Positions 14,405 through 25,986 are shown, counted from the stretch's first letter. The stretch: DNA of 64,000 bases from Ischnura elegans (GCF_921293095.1 NC_060259.1:8246001-8310000); one strand, 5' to 3'. The notes: a model not told the origin generated them from the sequence alone. Translations and numbers: made by a program.

Positions 14405-14530
14405 TTAAAATTAAATTGAAAAGAAGAACTTTGTGCTTTCACATTAATATTTATTCACGACCATGGTTTCAATGCTAAACGTCATCATCAGGTGAACTCT
14501 ACAGAGGTCCATCACATCCTTTTATACCAG
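14405..14530 (-). mobile_element. Penelope-like element 3'-end relic
   Basis: Read on the minus strand, this is the tail of a Penelope-like retroelement. A hammerhead-ribozyme-like core is followed by an AT-rich stretch with AATAAAT, then an A/T tail ending in AAAGTTCTTCTTTT. The same tail occurs twice, head to head, at 39215-39305. No coding part survives next to it. Family assignment rests on the shared architecture with the coding-associated 3' end at 51.1 kb. Confidence 0.55.
14454..14497 (-). ncRNA. Hammerhead-ribozyme-like motif 1
   Basis: On the minus strand the order is TTCAC (stem I), CTGATGA (core, 14485-14491), a 14-nt stem II region, GAAA (14467-14470), CCATGG (14461-14466), TC, then GTGAA (stem I return). 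Stem I pairs over five bases. The core CTGATGA...GAAA matches the hammerhead consensus. Stem III is only a self-complementary CCATGG, a form reported to work as a dimer in Penelope-like elements. Stem II pairs poorly here, so this copy may be inactive. Confidence 0.5.
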
Positions 14531-14537
14531 GTTAGGA

Positions 14538-14552
14538 GGGGGGGGGGGGGGG
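14538..14552 (+). repeat. Homopolymer G run (15 nt)
   Basis: Fifteen consecutive G. A C run of the same length is at 60468-60482. The exact lengths may be unreliable in any assembly. Confidence 0.9.
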
Positions 14553-14559
14553 AGGAAGG

Positions 14560-16730
14560 TAACTAGGTTGAACGGATTGGTATATTTGGTATATTTTTTT
14601 TTTTACTTTCCCAAGTCTGAAGAATAATGAATGGGGATTTAATAACCTGCCATAGAATTATTTTATGTGCAAAAATTTGTCAAGTTTACACACAGAAAAT
14701 TTTCTAAAGCATGCCTCACAAATCAAATATAAGTTAGAAAATAATTGCTTAGCAGTAGAACGACAGAGTGAGCCATTATGGCTATGGCATGCCGTCCGTC
14801 GTTCTAGGCAAAATATCATCAATTTCATAAAAACATTGGCATGGTAGATACCTGACTGCACTAACCTACAGATCGCTAAAGTGGATTAAAAGCAACGAAA
14901 AGCTAAATTCATTAAAAGAAATTGGTGAATAGAGTAAAGAAATTAATTTCACTGCCTCACTCTATCGTTCTAATGTTAAGGCTGTGTACGAGTGCTTTAC
15001 CCATGAAGAGGCATTAAAGCACAGAGATTGCCTTTATCATTTAAAATATTACATATTTATACATTATATGTGTGCAAATGCAGCATCTCAAGAAAAAAGC
15101 AATTTCCCAACAAAGTAAAAAATTCAGCAAAAAGTAAGAATTTTTTTATTATTTATTTATACCTAATAACTATCAAATAATATATCACATCATTTTATTA
15201 TTTACCCATCATCCTCACATGATGGCTTAGTTACACATGAGAAATTGTGGAAAATGATGGGAGACTTGTAATTTACTTTGCATTTGAGATAAAAAGCTGG
15301 ACTGATTACTTCATTTCATAACTTCAAATCTTTCCCTCACATAATTGATAAGAAAACTGCCAGGGAATTAATAGAAAGTTGAAAATTACCATACATTTGG
15401 TGATTTTCCAAACAAATTCCATCCCGAGTTTTGTGAAAGTGATTTCTTTTTACCCTCGAGTGTATGGACAGCATCTCTTAACTGTGAAAAATTCCATTTA
15501 CACCTGTTCACGTTTATAGAAGACAAGGATGTATATGTTCAGTAATTATAGAAAAAAATCAGAATTTTAGCTAGTTATTTCTACTTTTTAAAAACATTTT
15601 ATCTAAATTTCAGCAAAGACCAGATGCCACTGGCACAACTTTATGATAACAACCTATTATTTGTAGATAATGTGAAATTCCTTAGAGAAGTAATTGAGTC
15701 ATCTTTAAAATGGTCCTTTCAAAACAATTCAATAACTAAATTGAGTAAATCTCTAATCAGCTCTGATATCTTGGTCTTCGTTCAACTTTAAGAAATATTC
15801 ATACATACATGCATATGAGCTTATATTTCTTGTAAAAAGAAATATGCAATTACAAGAGCTTATCTGTGACATTTGCCAACGTAATACCATTTCGAAGTTG
15901 AATTTACTTGTCAAGATTTTCAACTTTTATCTTTCACACTGAATGCCAATGGACCCTATCACAAAGGAGCCTAACTACACCACTCACTCCTTCTAAATAT
16001 TAATGGTTTTCTTAACAACTTCAAAAGTGTACTTAAAAACTTTGAGTCCAATATACAATTGAAGAATTTATTCTTCTTTGCAATGAAAAACCTAGGTAAG
16101 TTAGATGAGGTCTGTGTAGCAACAGTAGCATGCATTCACGCTACTCAAGAGGAATGTAGCAGTGCCCCAATATTTCAGCTCCTCTGCTCCTTTGGTAAGC
16201 ATCCCAAAGAAGCCCAAGCCAGAAGCCAATGGGCACCATCGACACAGTGCAAAGGGGTACTGTGATGAGCAAGTTGTTTGCTTGGTTGCTTTTCAAATGA
16301 TTCCTCCGTTTTTATCAATTTTCTTTTTTCTTTGGCAGCCTTCTTTCTATGCTTTTCCGTTGTTTTCCAATCAATGACCCCAGCTATGTACTAATTCTCT
16401 GGTTGATGTTTGCTCTAAAAGGAATGGGTCACCCTGAGAGCCGGATTGGCACCTCTTCAAAATCTATTTAAACAGGTGCCTCTAAAAACTATTTAAATAC
16501 GTCATTCATCGCAGAAATAGCATAAAAAAAAGGGGGGTCTGTGTTGCGGGTTGCCTACACTCAACATAAATGGCCCTGGCCTCACTGTAGGGTGTCAACC
16601 TATAGGAACAAAATTTTTTTTCTGTTCATTTGGTACCTCGGGCTACAATTTGACATATGTCAAACTTTGAATTTCAAAAAAAGTTATTTGTTGACCGCCC
16701 CTAATGTGTAGTAATGAAGTTCCTGATTGT
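14560..16730. other. No recognisable gene
   Basis: AT-rich DNA with only short chance frames. Nothing with family motifs, splice signals or repeat structure was recognised. Confidence 0.35.
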
Positions 16731-16734
16731 TTAG

Positions 16735-17490
16735 GGGGAATATGTAGTTCAGGATTAAATTTGGCAAATGTCACAGATTCCAAGATCAGTAGACTTGTAT
16801 GAGTCAATACCTTAAATTTTATTACGTAAGGTTCACAAGAAGTTTTATTGGAAATTCTGGCAATTTTTCTGACTGCTCTTTTAGAGAGCTTTAATATTCT
16901 ACCACTGTGACAAGATGTTCCCCAAATTATTATACCAAATCCAATCCTAGAATGTAAGCATAGTAAACAAATAAAAATTTAATAGGGATAAATTGACAAA
17001 ATAATTTTTTTAATAAATAAATGTATGAATGTGTTTTAGGAAAAAATTTCAATGTGATTTGCACAGTCCAGGATTTCAGTTTAGGTTATAACAAGAAATT
17101 TTACTTGTTCACTGCATCGTTTCTATTTATTATTAAGTTTTAATCCTTTTTTGGTGTGGATGGAAAGCAGCATTAGAAGTTTTAGATTCAGTAAAAGATT
17201 GTTTTGAGATGTCCAGTTAAACATTTCTGTAGTAGCCTGATCTGCAGCAGATGATGTTATTGTGATGGCTCAGTAATTGTTTGGGTCATAAGTGGAGTTT
17301 TTCTTATGCATAGAAATCACTTGAGTTGTTTTTAATGCAGAGGGGAACACACCTATTTTTAAGGATTTATTAGCTATATAAGTAAGAATGCATCTTATCT
17401 CTCTTGACTTTAGTGTTGTAGCTGTATATTTTTGACAATGGAGAAATAAATTTATTATCATTACAGTCAATTACCTGCCAATACTTTAAC
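16735..17490 (-). pseudogene. Non-LTR retrotransposon (LINE) reverse-transcriptase remnant
   Basis: Read from 17490 downwards, an open stretch includes GVFPSALKTTQVISMHKKN and DPNNY, the conserved entry block of LINE reverse transcriptases. The minus frame then passes through sequence resembling the region after the YADD motif (SAADQAT, then NNLLLN-like). It ends near 16960-16740 with IWGTSCHSGRILKLSKRAVR and a Cys-Glu-Pro block typical of the RT thumb. The catalytic core between the first two blocks has been lost, and stops and frameshifts are frequent. Clade is uncertain; Jockey- or CR1-like elements share these blocks. Confidence 0.7.
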
Positions 17491-17999
17491 AGTACATAGC
17501 TCATTTCCAGAGAAAAAGTCAGGAATGGTGATTTAAAAACCAAATGTTTGTTTCCCCAGGCAATGTCATCTAGGATATTGAGCTCTTGGGCTTTTTTTCA
17601 CGGAAATCCCCCACAAGGTGATTTTTTCCATGATAGTGATGTGTAATAAATTGTAATATTGGGTTAGTGCATGCTCGTCTATAGAGAAAAAAGGGATACA
17701 ATGTTGTGATGGTGGGTAATTCATAGTGTCCCAGAAAGGGTGGGTTTATTTTTCTGCAAAAAGAAGTATGTATTACATTATGTAGAAAGTATTCTGTTCT
17801 ACACAAGAGCACATGAACTAAACAACTGACTGTGTTGAGTACGCTGAGAATTTATTTCACAGAATTTTAGTATCATATTTTTTTATAACTCTCTCATGAA
17901 TGCCAGCAAACAGGGATGGCATTATGCCTGCCCATACAAACAAATCTGTGCTGTGACTGCACTAAATCTGCACTGTAACTGGACTAAACTCTGTGTTTA

Positions 18000-18290
18000 G
18001 AACAGTCACAGTACACTTTTCTGTACTAGACTGTACTATGGCAGCTAGAATTTGAGAAGAACTGTACTGCAACAGAGCTGAATCACTGTGCTGGAACTGT
18101 GCTAGAGCTCAGACTGCACTGTGACTGGGCTGGGTAATATGACTGGAGCTGTACTATGGCTCAAATTGGACTGAGTAACATGACTGTAACTGTACTATGA
18201 CTCAAACTCTACTGTGACTGGGCTAGATAACATGACTGGAACTGTACTATGGCTCAAACTGCACTGTGACAGAGCTGGACTTTCACTAGT
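18000..18290. repeat. Subterminal tandem repeats (left)
   Basis: Degenerate tandem units of about 50-60 bp built from GACTGGAACTGTACTATGGC-like text and ACTGTGACTGGGCT. At least three diverged units follow one another between about 18110 and 18280. They belong to the 17931-19912 element and may be transposase-binding arrays. Confidence 0.7.
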
Positions 18291-18399
18291 CATTGACGGG
18301 AGAAAGTATTTCCTGTATTATTTCATATTACAATCAACTATCATTTCCATGAGAAATTGAATGCGTAAATTATATAAAAAAATTATGTTTACATTACTG

Positions 18400-19150
18400 C
18401 AGCAATGCATAACTCCAGCTTGCTTATTATTTTGGTAAAGTATGGTCAAAAGAACAACTTCCGCCGATACTCAGCCATCTTTGTTGGACAGCAGGTTGGT
18501 GTTGTACCGGTTGTACCATTACTTGTTTACGTGCTCTCATCCTCTGAATTACGCTGTATTCTACGCCGTATGATGGATGCGTCGATGTAAGATCGACGCC
18601 AAGAACGTGAAGAAGTGAACATAACATCAATTACATCAAAATTAGGTAGTTAGTCGGGATTTTTTCTTTCGTGTGAAGTGTTATTGTCGATTATGCTGAA
18701 ATCCGTGTGGTTCGCGATGAATCAACTTTCCGCGATTGATTTCGACGACTCGCAATCTACTCCTTGCGAAGCACGAGAGAGTTGAAAAAAGGCATATCTT
18801 TATTTTTACTCTGATAAGAGCACAGCAACAACTAAAGATCTTCGGTATTTTATTAAAACTGACCTCAAATTGGGTGAATAGCATATTATGACAATATGTT
18901 ATGACGATGGTGTGCAGTTTGCGTCGTGGCTGCTGGGGGTAAGTACTGAACTTCTCTAAAATTAAATTCAGTCAAATTTAAACAGTCAAATTTTGACATA
19001 ACATTTTATTAGATACAAGTATGTAATGTGTTTTCCTTTTAATTTCAGGAAGGAAGCCAAAGAGGCAAATGAATTGAGCGGCCGTGCCTTAACAAGACTT
19101 TCATTTTTATGTTTATAATCATGAGTATATTTGTATTTAATAAATTTCTT
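18400..19150 (+). other. Candidate spliced transcript inside the TIR transposon
   Basis: A non-repetitive stretch includes a possible donor (GGGGGTAAGTACTG near 18935) and a possible acceptor (TTTTAATTTCAGG near 19048) about 110 bp apart. It is followed by AATAAA near 19137. Open frames on either side are short (61 codons at most) and match nothing known to me. It may be captured host sequence, or the transposon's own gene in decayed form. No function can be assigned. Confidence 0.3.
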
Positions 19151-19679
19151 TTATTTTCATATCTTATTGCCCTTTATTGTGCTCCACGGCGTTAGTACTG
19201 AAACTTCATCAACAAAAACTATCGAGGTGGGCATATGAGTGGCAACTAGACAAATAGCACTGAAGTAAATTTTGGTAGTTTTTATGTTAAGTGCCCGTTG
19301 ATGTGCAGAATGAGATTTGTCAATTTTTCTCATAGAACCTAAGTGCTTCGATAGCAGTGTTTTTAGTACCATCAACTTTGTTTATATTAAGGAAATGGAA
19401 CGTAACAAATTCAGTCAGTGTCTGTAAGGAATAAGGTCTATCTTTCCTTAGACTAGTCAACATTCGAATGAGTGTAGTCGTTTTGGTCACAGTTATATCT
19501 CTGCCGCTTTCTGATTGGATCAGGCAACCCATCTTCACAAACACCTAAAAAGGGAACTATATATCTTTGCTAATTGGCCTATCTTGATTTAATTCTGCTT
19601 CTTGTTTTCAATAAAATCTACAGGGAATGAAATAGCCACATCTAGGCTGTCAATTATTGATTCATGGAAAGAGTATTAC

Positions 19680-19890
19680 AGTAAAAACTGTGCTATGGCA
19701 GCTGCACTGTGGCTGTGCTAAGGCAGCTGTACTGTGACTGTGCTATGACAACTCCACTGTGACTGAGCTATGACAACTGCACTCTGGGTGTGCTATAACT
19801 GTACTGTGATGTTTCAATTTAAGTGCAGTCTTAGTAGAGTCACAGTACAGTCCCTTTAGCACAGTTACAGTGCAGTTTTAGTACAGTCGC
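19680..19890. repeat. Subterminal tandem repeats (right)
   Basis: About seven copies of a 20-24-bp unit resembling CTGTACTGTGACTGTGCTATG. The orientation then flips to the complementary AGTCACAGTACAG form nearer the right terminus of the 17931-19912 element. Confidence 0.7.
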
Positions 19891-19939
19891 AGCACAGATT
19901 TTTTTGTATGGGTGGGAGCATAGTAAAAATGACACCAAT

Positions 19940-20075
19940 AATATAAAAGAATTGCCATGAGAAAAAATTTCCCTGGACCGGGAATAGAACCATGGACCTA
20001 ACGTATTCCCATTGTTTCCAAGTCTCGTATTCACCCCAACCCCACTTGCCAACCACAGCTTCTCTCTGTCATTAT
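19940..20075 (-). mobile_element. tRNA-headed SINE, decayed copy A
   Basis: On the minus strand there is an A-box-like TTGGCAAGTGGG and a B-box-like GGTTCTATTCC. The following body, ending CTCATGGCAA, resembles the bodies of the copies near 31.0 and 47.75 kb (compare TTTTTTCATGGCGAA there). The shared plus-strand order is GCCATG, A-run, ATTT, CCGGGAAT. The clover-leaf is poorly preserved. The left end of the large palindrome falls inside this SINE, so only part of it is repeated at the palindrome's right end. Confidence 0.45.
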
Positions 20076-20340
20076 TATCTTACTCCTCATTAGTATATAA
20101 GCATCTACATCAGAAACGAGCATCATTACACGATTGATAAATATGAGCGTCGCACTATAGAGAGAACCCGAATCTCGCCCGGAGTACACCAATCTCCTGG
20201 TGGAGAAGGAGCGACTTCCGGACACATAAATCGTCTACATCCCTCATCGAAGCACAGATTTTGTGCTTTCGGTGATCTTTAATTCAGTTTACTTCTGAGT
20301 ATTCTGGCACTAGAGAAAGACGTTTGAGGTGATTACGGAT

Positions 20341-20745
20341 TTACCGATCCTGGCACATGACGTCACAGCATCATCTACCTCAAATATCTTCCACATTTGA
20401 ATAGATAAATTTTTGCTTTAAACGGCATAGCTGTAAGCATTTTATTATCCTTCGAATACAACCATCAAATATCCTTATACTCATTCATGGTCCATGGTAA
20501 GTGTACAAGGGTATCTTATTTTCAGAGTAAGCGTTTTGTCAGTTATTAAAAAAATGTTCCTCCTGCAACGTTATACACGAATCATTGACTATTATTTATG
20601 AATTCAACCCGTATGTCTCTAAAAGTGAATGCCGAATCTGGCGCATGATGTCACAGCATCATCTAACTTAAATACCTTCCACATTTCAATAGATAAATGT
20701 ATGCTTTAAACGGCATGGTTGTTAGCATTTTATTACCTCTCGGAT
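20341..20745. repeat. Diverged direct duplication inside the left arm (mirrored at 26374-26778)
   Basis: The text around GATGTCACAGCATCATCTA, then TTCCACATTT-AATAGATAAAT, then GCTTTAAACGGCAT, then AGCATTTTATTA occurs at about 20345-20455 and again at about 20637-20745. The copies are roughly 85-90% alike and some 290 bp apart. The same pair appears inverted in the right arm. The duplication therefore predates the palindrome. Confidence 0.8.
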
Positions 20746-21132
20746 GAAAGAATTAAATTTTCTCAGACCCTTGCGAGTCCATTGCCAGGGTGCAAAGGTA
20801 TTTGACGATATGTCGTTTTGACGTCTATTACAGAAAATGTTCATCCTTAAAGCTAATAAGCGAAACCATACTTTGTGTTACACTTATATTCTCTAACATA
20901 AATACTATATTCTAATATTCCAAATTACTGTTGATTTTTTATTGTTTTTAAAAATCGAAAGATCATCTCCATCCTCCTAATGCAATTTCTAACATAATTC
21001 ATGGTCATTGATCTGAATAAATAAATAAAAAAAGATATAATACATTTTTTTATTCTATTTGTAATGTTTTGTATTAATTTACATGCATAAAACTTTTCAT
21101 CCCCGTTTAAATTGTTATAACATACTCCCCCT

Positions 21133-21324
21133 TCAGTCATCATGAACATCCGAGGATAGTCCATTTTTTCTCTCTCCCCCATCATAAGTAATTGGGGTCA
21201 ACAACCTCTCCCTGTATCGGGTACTAATCCTCTCCATCCCATACTTCACCCCCTCCTTCAACTCATACTTCTTGAGGAAGGTGAACTCCTCCAGTACATC
21301 TTGGAATCTTCTCCTTAGTAATCG
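21133..21324 (-). CDS. Candidate terminal exon, left-arm copy
   Basis: On the minus strand an acceptor (TTTATTCTGGCAG) is followed by a 63-codon open segment ending in TGA. The protein is charged, beginning RLLRRRFQDVLEEFTFLKK and ending SSDVHDD. Codons favour G/C at the third position, unlike the AT-rich surroundings, which supports real coding. The open frame extends upstream into probable intron, up to 139 codons. I do not recognise the family. An identical copy is in the other palindrome arm. It could be the last exon of a host gene or part of a mobile element. Confidence 0.4.
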   Translation of the reverse strand, partial: RLLRRRFQDVLEEFTFLKKYELKEGVKYGMERISTRYRERLLTPITYDGGERKNGLSSDVHDD

Positions 21325-22222
21325 CTGCCAGAATAAATGGATAGACAGAATATCAGGTGTTTGATAAATTAGATACATTATCATATATTTCATAACGAAA
21401 AAGAAAATAAACCCTTTCAAATGAGTAGGAGGAGCTTGCAGTGGCGGTGATGATATGAGGTGGTGGTCATGTAAGAGGGTCGTGGTAGTGGGGGGTGATT
21501 TCCAACCTTCCAAAACAGAAGGAAGAGAATAAAGTAACATCATAACGAACAATGAGATTTAATAACTCCAATTCTGTCTTCCATTATCTGTATTATTTTT
21601 TGTTGAAGATGCAGATCTCATTAATTATTTCATTGATTATTATAGGAATAAATTATAGTGATCTTCCTCTTAACCCGTAAAATTCCGTATATTTCACTCA
21701 TAATCAACGTGAAATTGAATCTCAATGTTTACAACACTCGTAAATAACATGTTATTCCACCCATTTCCGCGAAACATCACATGGAAACGGTAAAACACAT
21801 TAATTTTTTTATTTTAGGTATTCTAGTTGACATTTTTTTTCTATTTCCTTTTCTTTTCATAGTTCTGCAACTTTTCCCAATGACGGATTTATGGGGAAGG
21901 GGGGTATCACAGGGGTCATGACTCCGTAACTATATGACCAGTTGTGCCTTTAGCTGTGGAAATACAAGTGTCTTTTATATTGGATGAGGATTATTATTGA
22001 AATATATATAAAATTGGACGAACCATTGCCTCACAATGTTGCTTCAAACTCGGGTGCTTATACTTATGACGTGGAAAGTCAATGAAGATGACAAATATGC
22101 ATCGAAAAGTTGGAAAAATGTTAAAAACCTATTGACCAAACCTCAAAATAAACCAAAAGCATTACTAATAACTAGAGATACGTGTAAATAGCACTTTCAT
22201 TTTAATTTTATAGCACTTTCAA

Positions 22223-22345
22223 TTACAGTTTATAGCATTTTGTAGCGTCTTTCTTTTCTTTTTTCATTATGCATTATTGGTAGATGACGACAAAGTGCGG
22301 TGAAACACAGTTATTTGAAAAAAGACGGAATAGTTTTAATAATCA
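22223..22345. repeat. Interspersed repeat shared with 31141-31262 (mirrored at 24774-24896)
   Basis: About 120 bp starting ACAGTTTATAGCATTTTGTA, then GTAGATGA-GACAAAGTG and GGTGAAACACAGT, recur near 31.15 kb with moderate divergence. The copy in the right arm follows from the palindrome. It is part of a dispersed repeat family whose ends I cannot define. Confidence 0.7.
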
Positions 22346-22683
22346 TGTAGTGGAAAAAAAATTAATTAAGGGATAAGATACATACTAAACTAACTCACCC
22401 CGACCAACTTCGTACCACCTGATAATCAATGAATGGTTTCGCAACACCATTTACAAATCAAGAGCGGTTGTACTGATTTTAATAATTTTTGACTTATTAT
22501 CATAAAATAAATAAAAAATGTACACTCAACAAAACTACAAAATAAGTATTACAATGGCTTGTTAGAAAGACATTTTCTTTATTCTATATACGTTGGGAGA
22601 CTTAACTTGCCCGTTCTTGGGACAAGCTTACGCAACGCTAGATCGATGCTTGACTGACGCTAAAAAATCTCGTAAATAGCCTC

Positions 22684-22722
22684 TTAACACTTTGCATGCC
22701 ATGGGCGTAATATTACGTCCAT
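22684..22722 (+). repeat. TTAA-bounded piggyBac-like terminus inside the palindrome
   Basis: TTAA is followed by CACTTTGCATGCC and a short palindrome GGGCGTAATATTACGTCC, resembling piggyBac terminal sequence. Its mirror ends at TTAA 24432-24435, so the central 1.7 kb looks like an element with very long terminal inverted repeats. Because the palindrome extends far beyond these points, this could equally be a single piggyBac end duplicated with the arm. Confidence 0.4.
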
Positions 22723-23531
22723 TTCACCTTCCAAACCTTTCACAATATGTACAGAATTCTATGGGTGAGGGCTGTTTGGCGTCTCCTGATTGGCTACTAC
22801 TCCCCTCGTATTTTTAAGAGGGGGTCCCATTTATGGTCCCATATTATATATTAGTCCCATACTTAACCCATCCTTGATAAGATCCTATGCCACTAGGGCA
22901 TGAGCTTCAAACTTTATTGATATTTTTCCTCCAGTTCGGACCATGTTTTGCTGACTATTGGAGATAAATAAGTGGTATCCATCTTTGACTCCATCACTCA
23001 AATAAAGCTGACACGTTCTAAATTTTTTTGCTGGAAAGACGCATTACGCATCCGGAACACATAAAGGTTACATCTTGGTAAGCTAATTAATAAAAGCTTT
23101 GGGGGGCCTTGGAGCCCCTCCAGTGGGTAAATTAATCGCTATAAATGAATGTGAAAGAGAATTCTTCCCGTAAATTGATGCCTAAAATACATTTGTATGG
23201 ATTTGTAGGACCATATGTCATGGTAGGACCTCTGTTGACCTGAACTCCAAAATTTACCATTTTAATGGTAGAAGAAATGAACCGATTTTAGTAATATTTT
23301 CACAATTAGAGTGGCTAAACGATTGTAAAGGAAACTTGCTCTAGTAGGAAGGGTGATAGGCCTCAAAATCTCACAAAATGGACCTTTTAAACTCCTGAAT
23401 ATCGTCTTGTTTCGCCAGAGTTTATGAAGATTATTGCTTGATATCACAATTATTAATACTTACTTTGACAGTAAACAACTTTAACAGCTAAATGTTTTCT
23501 AGATCATTTACTTACTGTCTTCCATTTGGAT

Positions 23532-23540
23532 TTTTTAAAT
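23532..23540. other. Palindrome centre (9-nt loop)
   Basis: CCATTTGGAT at 23522-23531 faces ATCCAAATGG at 23541-23550 across the unpaired TTTTTAAAT. Such a tight centre would extrude or break readily in cloning and is also typical of fold-back artefacts. Confidence 0.95.
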
Positions 23541-25794
23541 ATCCAAATGGAAGACAGTAAGTAAATGATCTAGAAAACATTTAGCTGTTAAAGTTGTTTA
23601 CTGTCAAATAAGTAGATAATGCATCAGTAATATTTTAAAAACACCAAACGAATTCATAAGTATTAATAGTTGTGATATCAAGCAATAATCTTCATAAACT
23701 CTGGCGAAACAAGACGATATTCAGGAGTTTAAAAGGTCCATTTTGTGAGATTTTGAGGCCTATCACCCTTCCTACTAGAGCAAGTTTCCTTTACAATCGT
23801 TTAGCCACTCTAATTGTGAAAATATTACTAAAATCGGTTCATTTCTTCTACCATTAAAATGGTAAATTTTGGAGTTCAGGTCAACAGAGGTCCTACCATG
23901 ACATATGGTCCTACAAATCCATACAAATGTATTTTAGGCATCAATTTACGGGAAGAATTCTCTTTCACATTCATTTATAGCGATTAATTTACCCACTGGA
24001 GGGGCTCCAAGGCCCCCCAAAGCTTTTATTAATTAGCTTACCAAGATGTAACCTTTATGTGTTCCGGATGCGTAATGCGTCTTTCCAGCAAAAAAATTTA
24101 GAACGTGTCAGCTTTATTTGAGTGATGGAGTCAAAGATGGATACCACTTATTTATCTCCAATAGTCAGCAAAACATGGTCCGAACTGGAGGAAAAATATC
24201 AATAAAGTTTGAAGCTCATGCCCTAGTGGCATAGGATCTTATCAAGGATGGGTTAAGTATGGGACTAATATATAATATGGGACCATAAATGGGACCCCCT
24301 CTTAAAAATACGAGGGGAGTAGTAGCCAATCAGGAGACGCCAAACAGCCCTCACCCATAGAATTCTGTACATATTGTGAAAGGTTTGGAAGGTGAAATGG
24401 ACGTAATATTACGCCCATGGCATGCAAAGTGTTAAGAGGCTATTTACGAGATTTTTTAGCGTCAGTCAAGCATCGATCTAGCGTTGCGTAAGCTTGTCCC
24501 AAGAACGGGCAAGTTAAGTCTCCCAACGTATATAGAATAAAGAAAATGTCTTTCTAACAAGCCATTGTAATACTTATTTTGTAGTTTTGTTGAGTGTACA
24601 TTTTTTATTTATTTTATGATAATAAGTCAAAAATTATTAAAATCAGTACAACCGCTCTTGATTTGTAAATGGTGTTGCGAAACCATTCATTGATTATCAG
24701 GTGGTACGAAGTTGGTCGGGGTGAGTTAGTTTAGTATGTATCTTATCCCTTAATTAATTTTTTTTCCACTACATGATTATTAAAACTATTCCGTCTTTTT
24801 TCAAATAACTGTGTTTCACCGCACTTTGTCGTCATCTACCAATAATGCATAATGAAAAAAGAAAAGAAAGACGCTACAAAATGCTATAAACTGTAATTGA
24901 AAGTGCTATAAAATTAAAATGAAAGTGCTATTTACACGTATCTCTAGTTATTAGTAATGCTTTTGGTTTATTTTGAGGTTTGGTCAATAGGTTTTTAACA
25001 TTTTTCCAACTTTTCGATGCATATTTGTCATCTTCATTGACTTTCCACGTCATAAGTATAAGCACCCGAGTTTGAAGCAACATTGTGAGGCAATGGTTCG
25101 TCCAATTTTATATATATTTCAATAATAATCCTCATCCAATATAAAAGACACTTGTATTTCCACAGCTAAAGGCACAACTGGTCATATAGTTACGGAGTCA
25201 TGACCCCTGTGATACCCCCCTTCCCCATAAATCCGTCATTGGGAAAAGTTGCAGAACTATGAAAAGAAAAGGAAATAGAAAAAAAATGTCAACTAGAATA
25301 CCTAAAATAAAAAAATTAATGTGTTTTACCGTTTCCATGTGATGTTTCGCGGAAATGGGTGGAATAACATGTTATTTACGAGTGTTGTAAACATTGAGAT
25401 TCAATTTCACGTTGATTATGAGTGAAATATACGGAATTTTACGGGTTAAGAGGAAGATCACTATAATTTATTCCTATAATAATCAATGAAATAATTAATG
25501 AGATCTGCATCTTCAACAAAAAATAATACAGATAATGGAAGACAGAATTGGAGTTATTAAATCTCATTGTTCGTTATGATGTTACTTTATTCTCTTCCTT
25601 CTGTTTTGGAAGGTTGGAAATCACCCCCCACTACCACGACCCTCTTACATGACCACCACCTCATATCATCACCGCCACTGCAAGCTCCTCCTACTCATTT
25701 GAAAGGGTTTATTTTCTTTTTCGTTATGAAATATATGATAATGTATCTAATTTATCAAACACCTGATATTCTGTCTATCCATTTATTCTGGCAG

Positions 25795-25986
25795 CGATTA
25801 CTAAGGAGAAGATTCCAAGATGTACTGGAGGAGTTCACCTTCCTCAAGAAGTATGAGTTGAAGGAGGGGGTGAAGTATGGGATGGAGAGGATTAGTACCC
25901 GATACAGGGAGAGGTTGTTGACCCCAATTACTTATGATGGGGGAGAGAGAAAAAATGGACTATCCTCGGATGTTCATGATGACTGA
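25795..25986 (+). CDS. Candidate terminal exon, right-arm copy
   Basis: This is the reverse-complement duplicate of 21133-21324. A pyrimidine-rich tract ending in TTCTGGCAG precedes CGATTACTAAGG, and the frame runs 63 codons to TGA. Downstream is AT-rich sequence with AATAAA-like signals (about 26060-26185), consistent with a 3' untranslated region. The protein is rich in Arg, Glu and Lys. No transmembrane segment or known domain is visible. Whether both copies exist depends on the palindrome being real. Confidence 0.4.
   Translation, partial: RLLRRRFQDVLEEFTFLKKYELKEGVKYGMERISTRYRERLLTPITYDGGERKNGLSSDVHDD

Larger units (their letters stand above)
17931..19912. mobile_element. Unclassified TIR DNA transposon with repeated subterminal motifs
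   Basis: The left end begins CCCATACAAACAAATCTGTG and the reverse complement of the right end begins CCCATACAAAAAAATCTGTG. The match continues for about 60 bp, so this is a real terminal inverted repeat. Just inside lie arrays of an ACTGTGACTG-type motif (about 18000-18290 and 19680-19890). The interior holds an apparent spliced plus-strand transcript (18400-19150) and two minus-strand frames (19157-19375 and 19320-19544) that may be broken coding sequence. I could not resolve a target duplication and do not recognise the superfamily. Confidence 0.6.

Noticed and set aside
18000..19890. CRISPR-like or satellite array
   Set aside because: The repeats are degenerate, lie at both ends of a TIR element and have no regular spacers.
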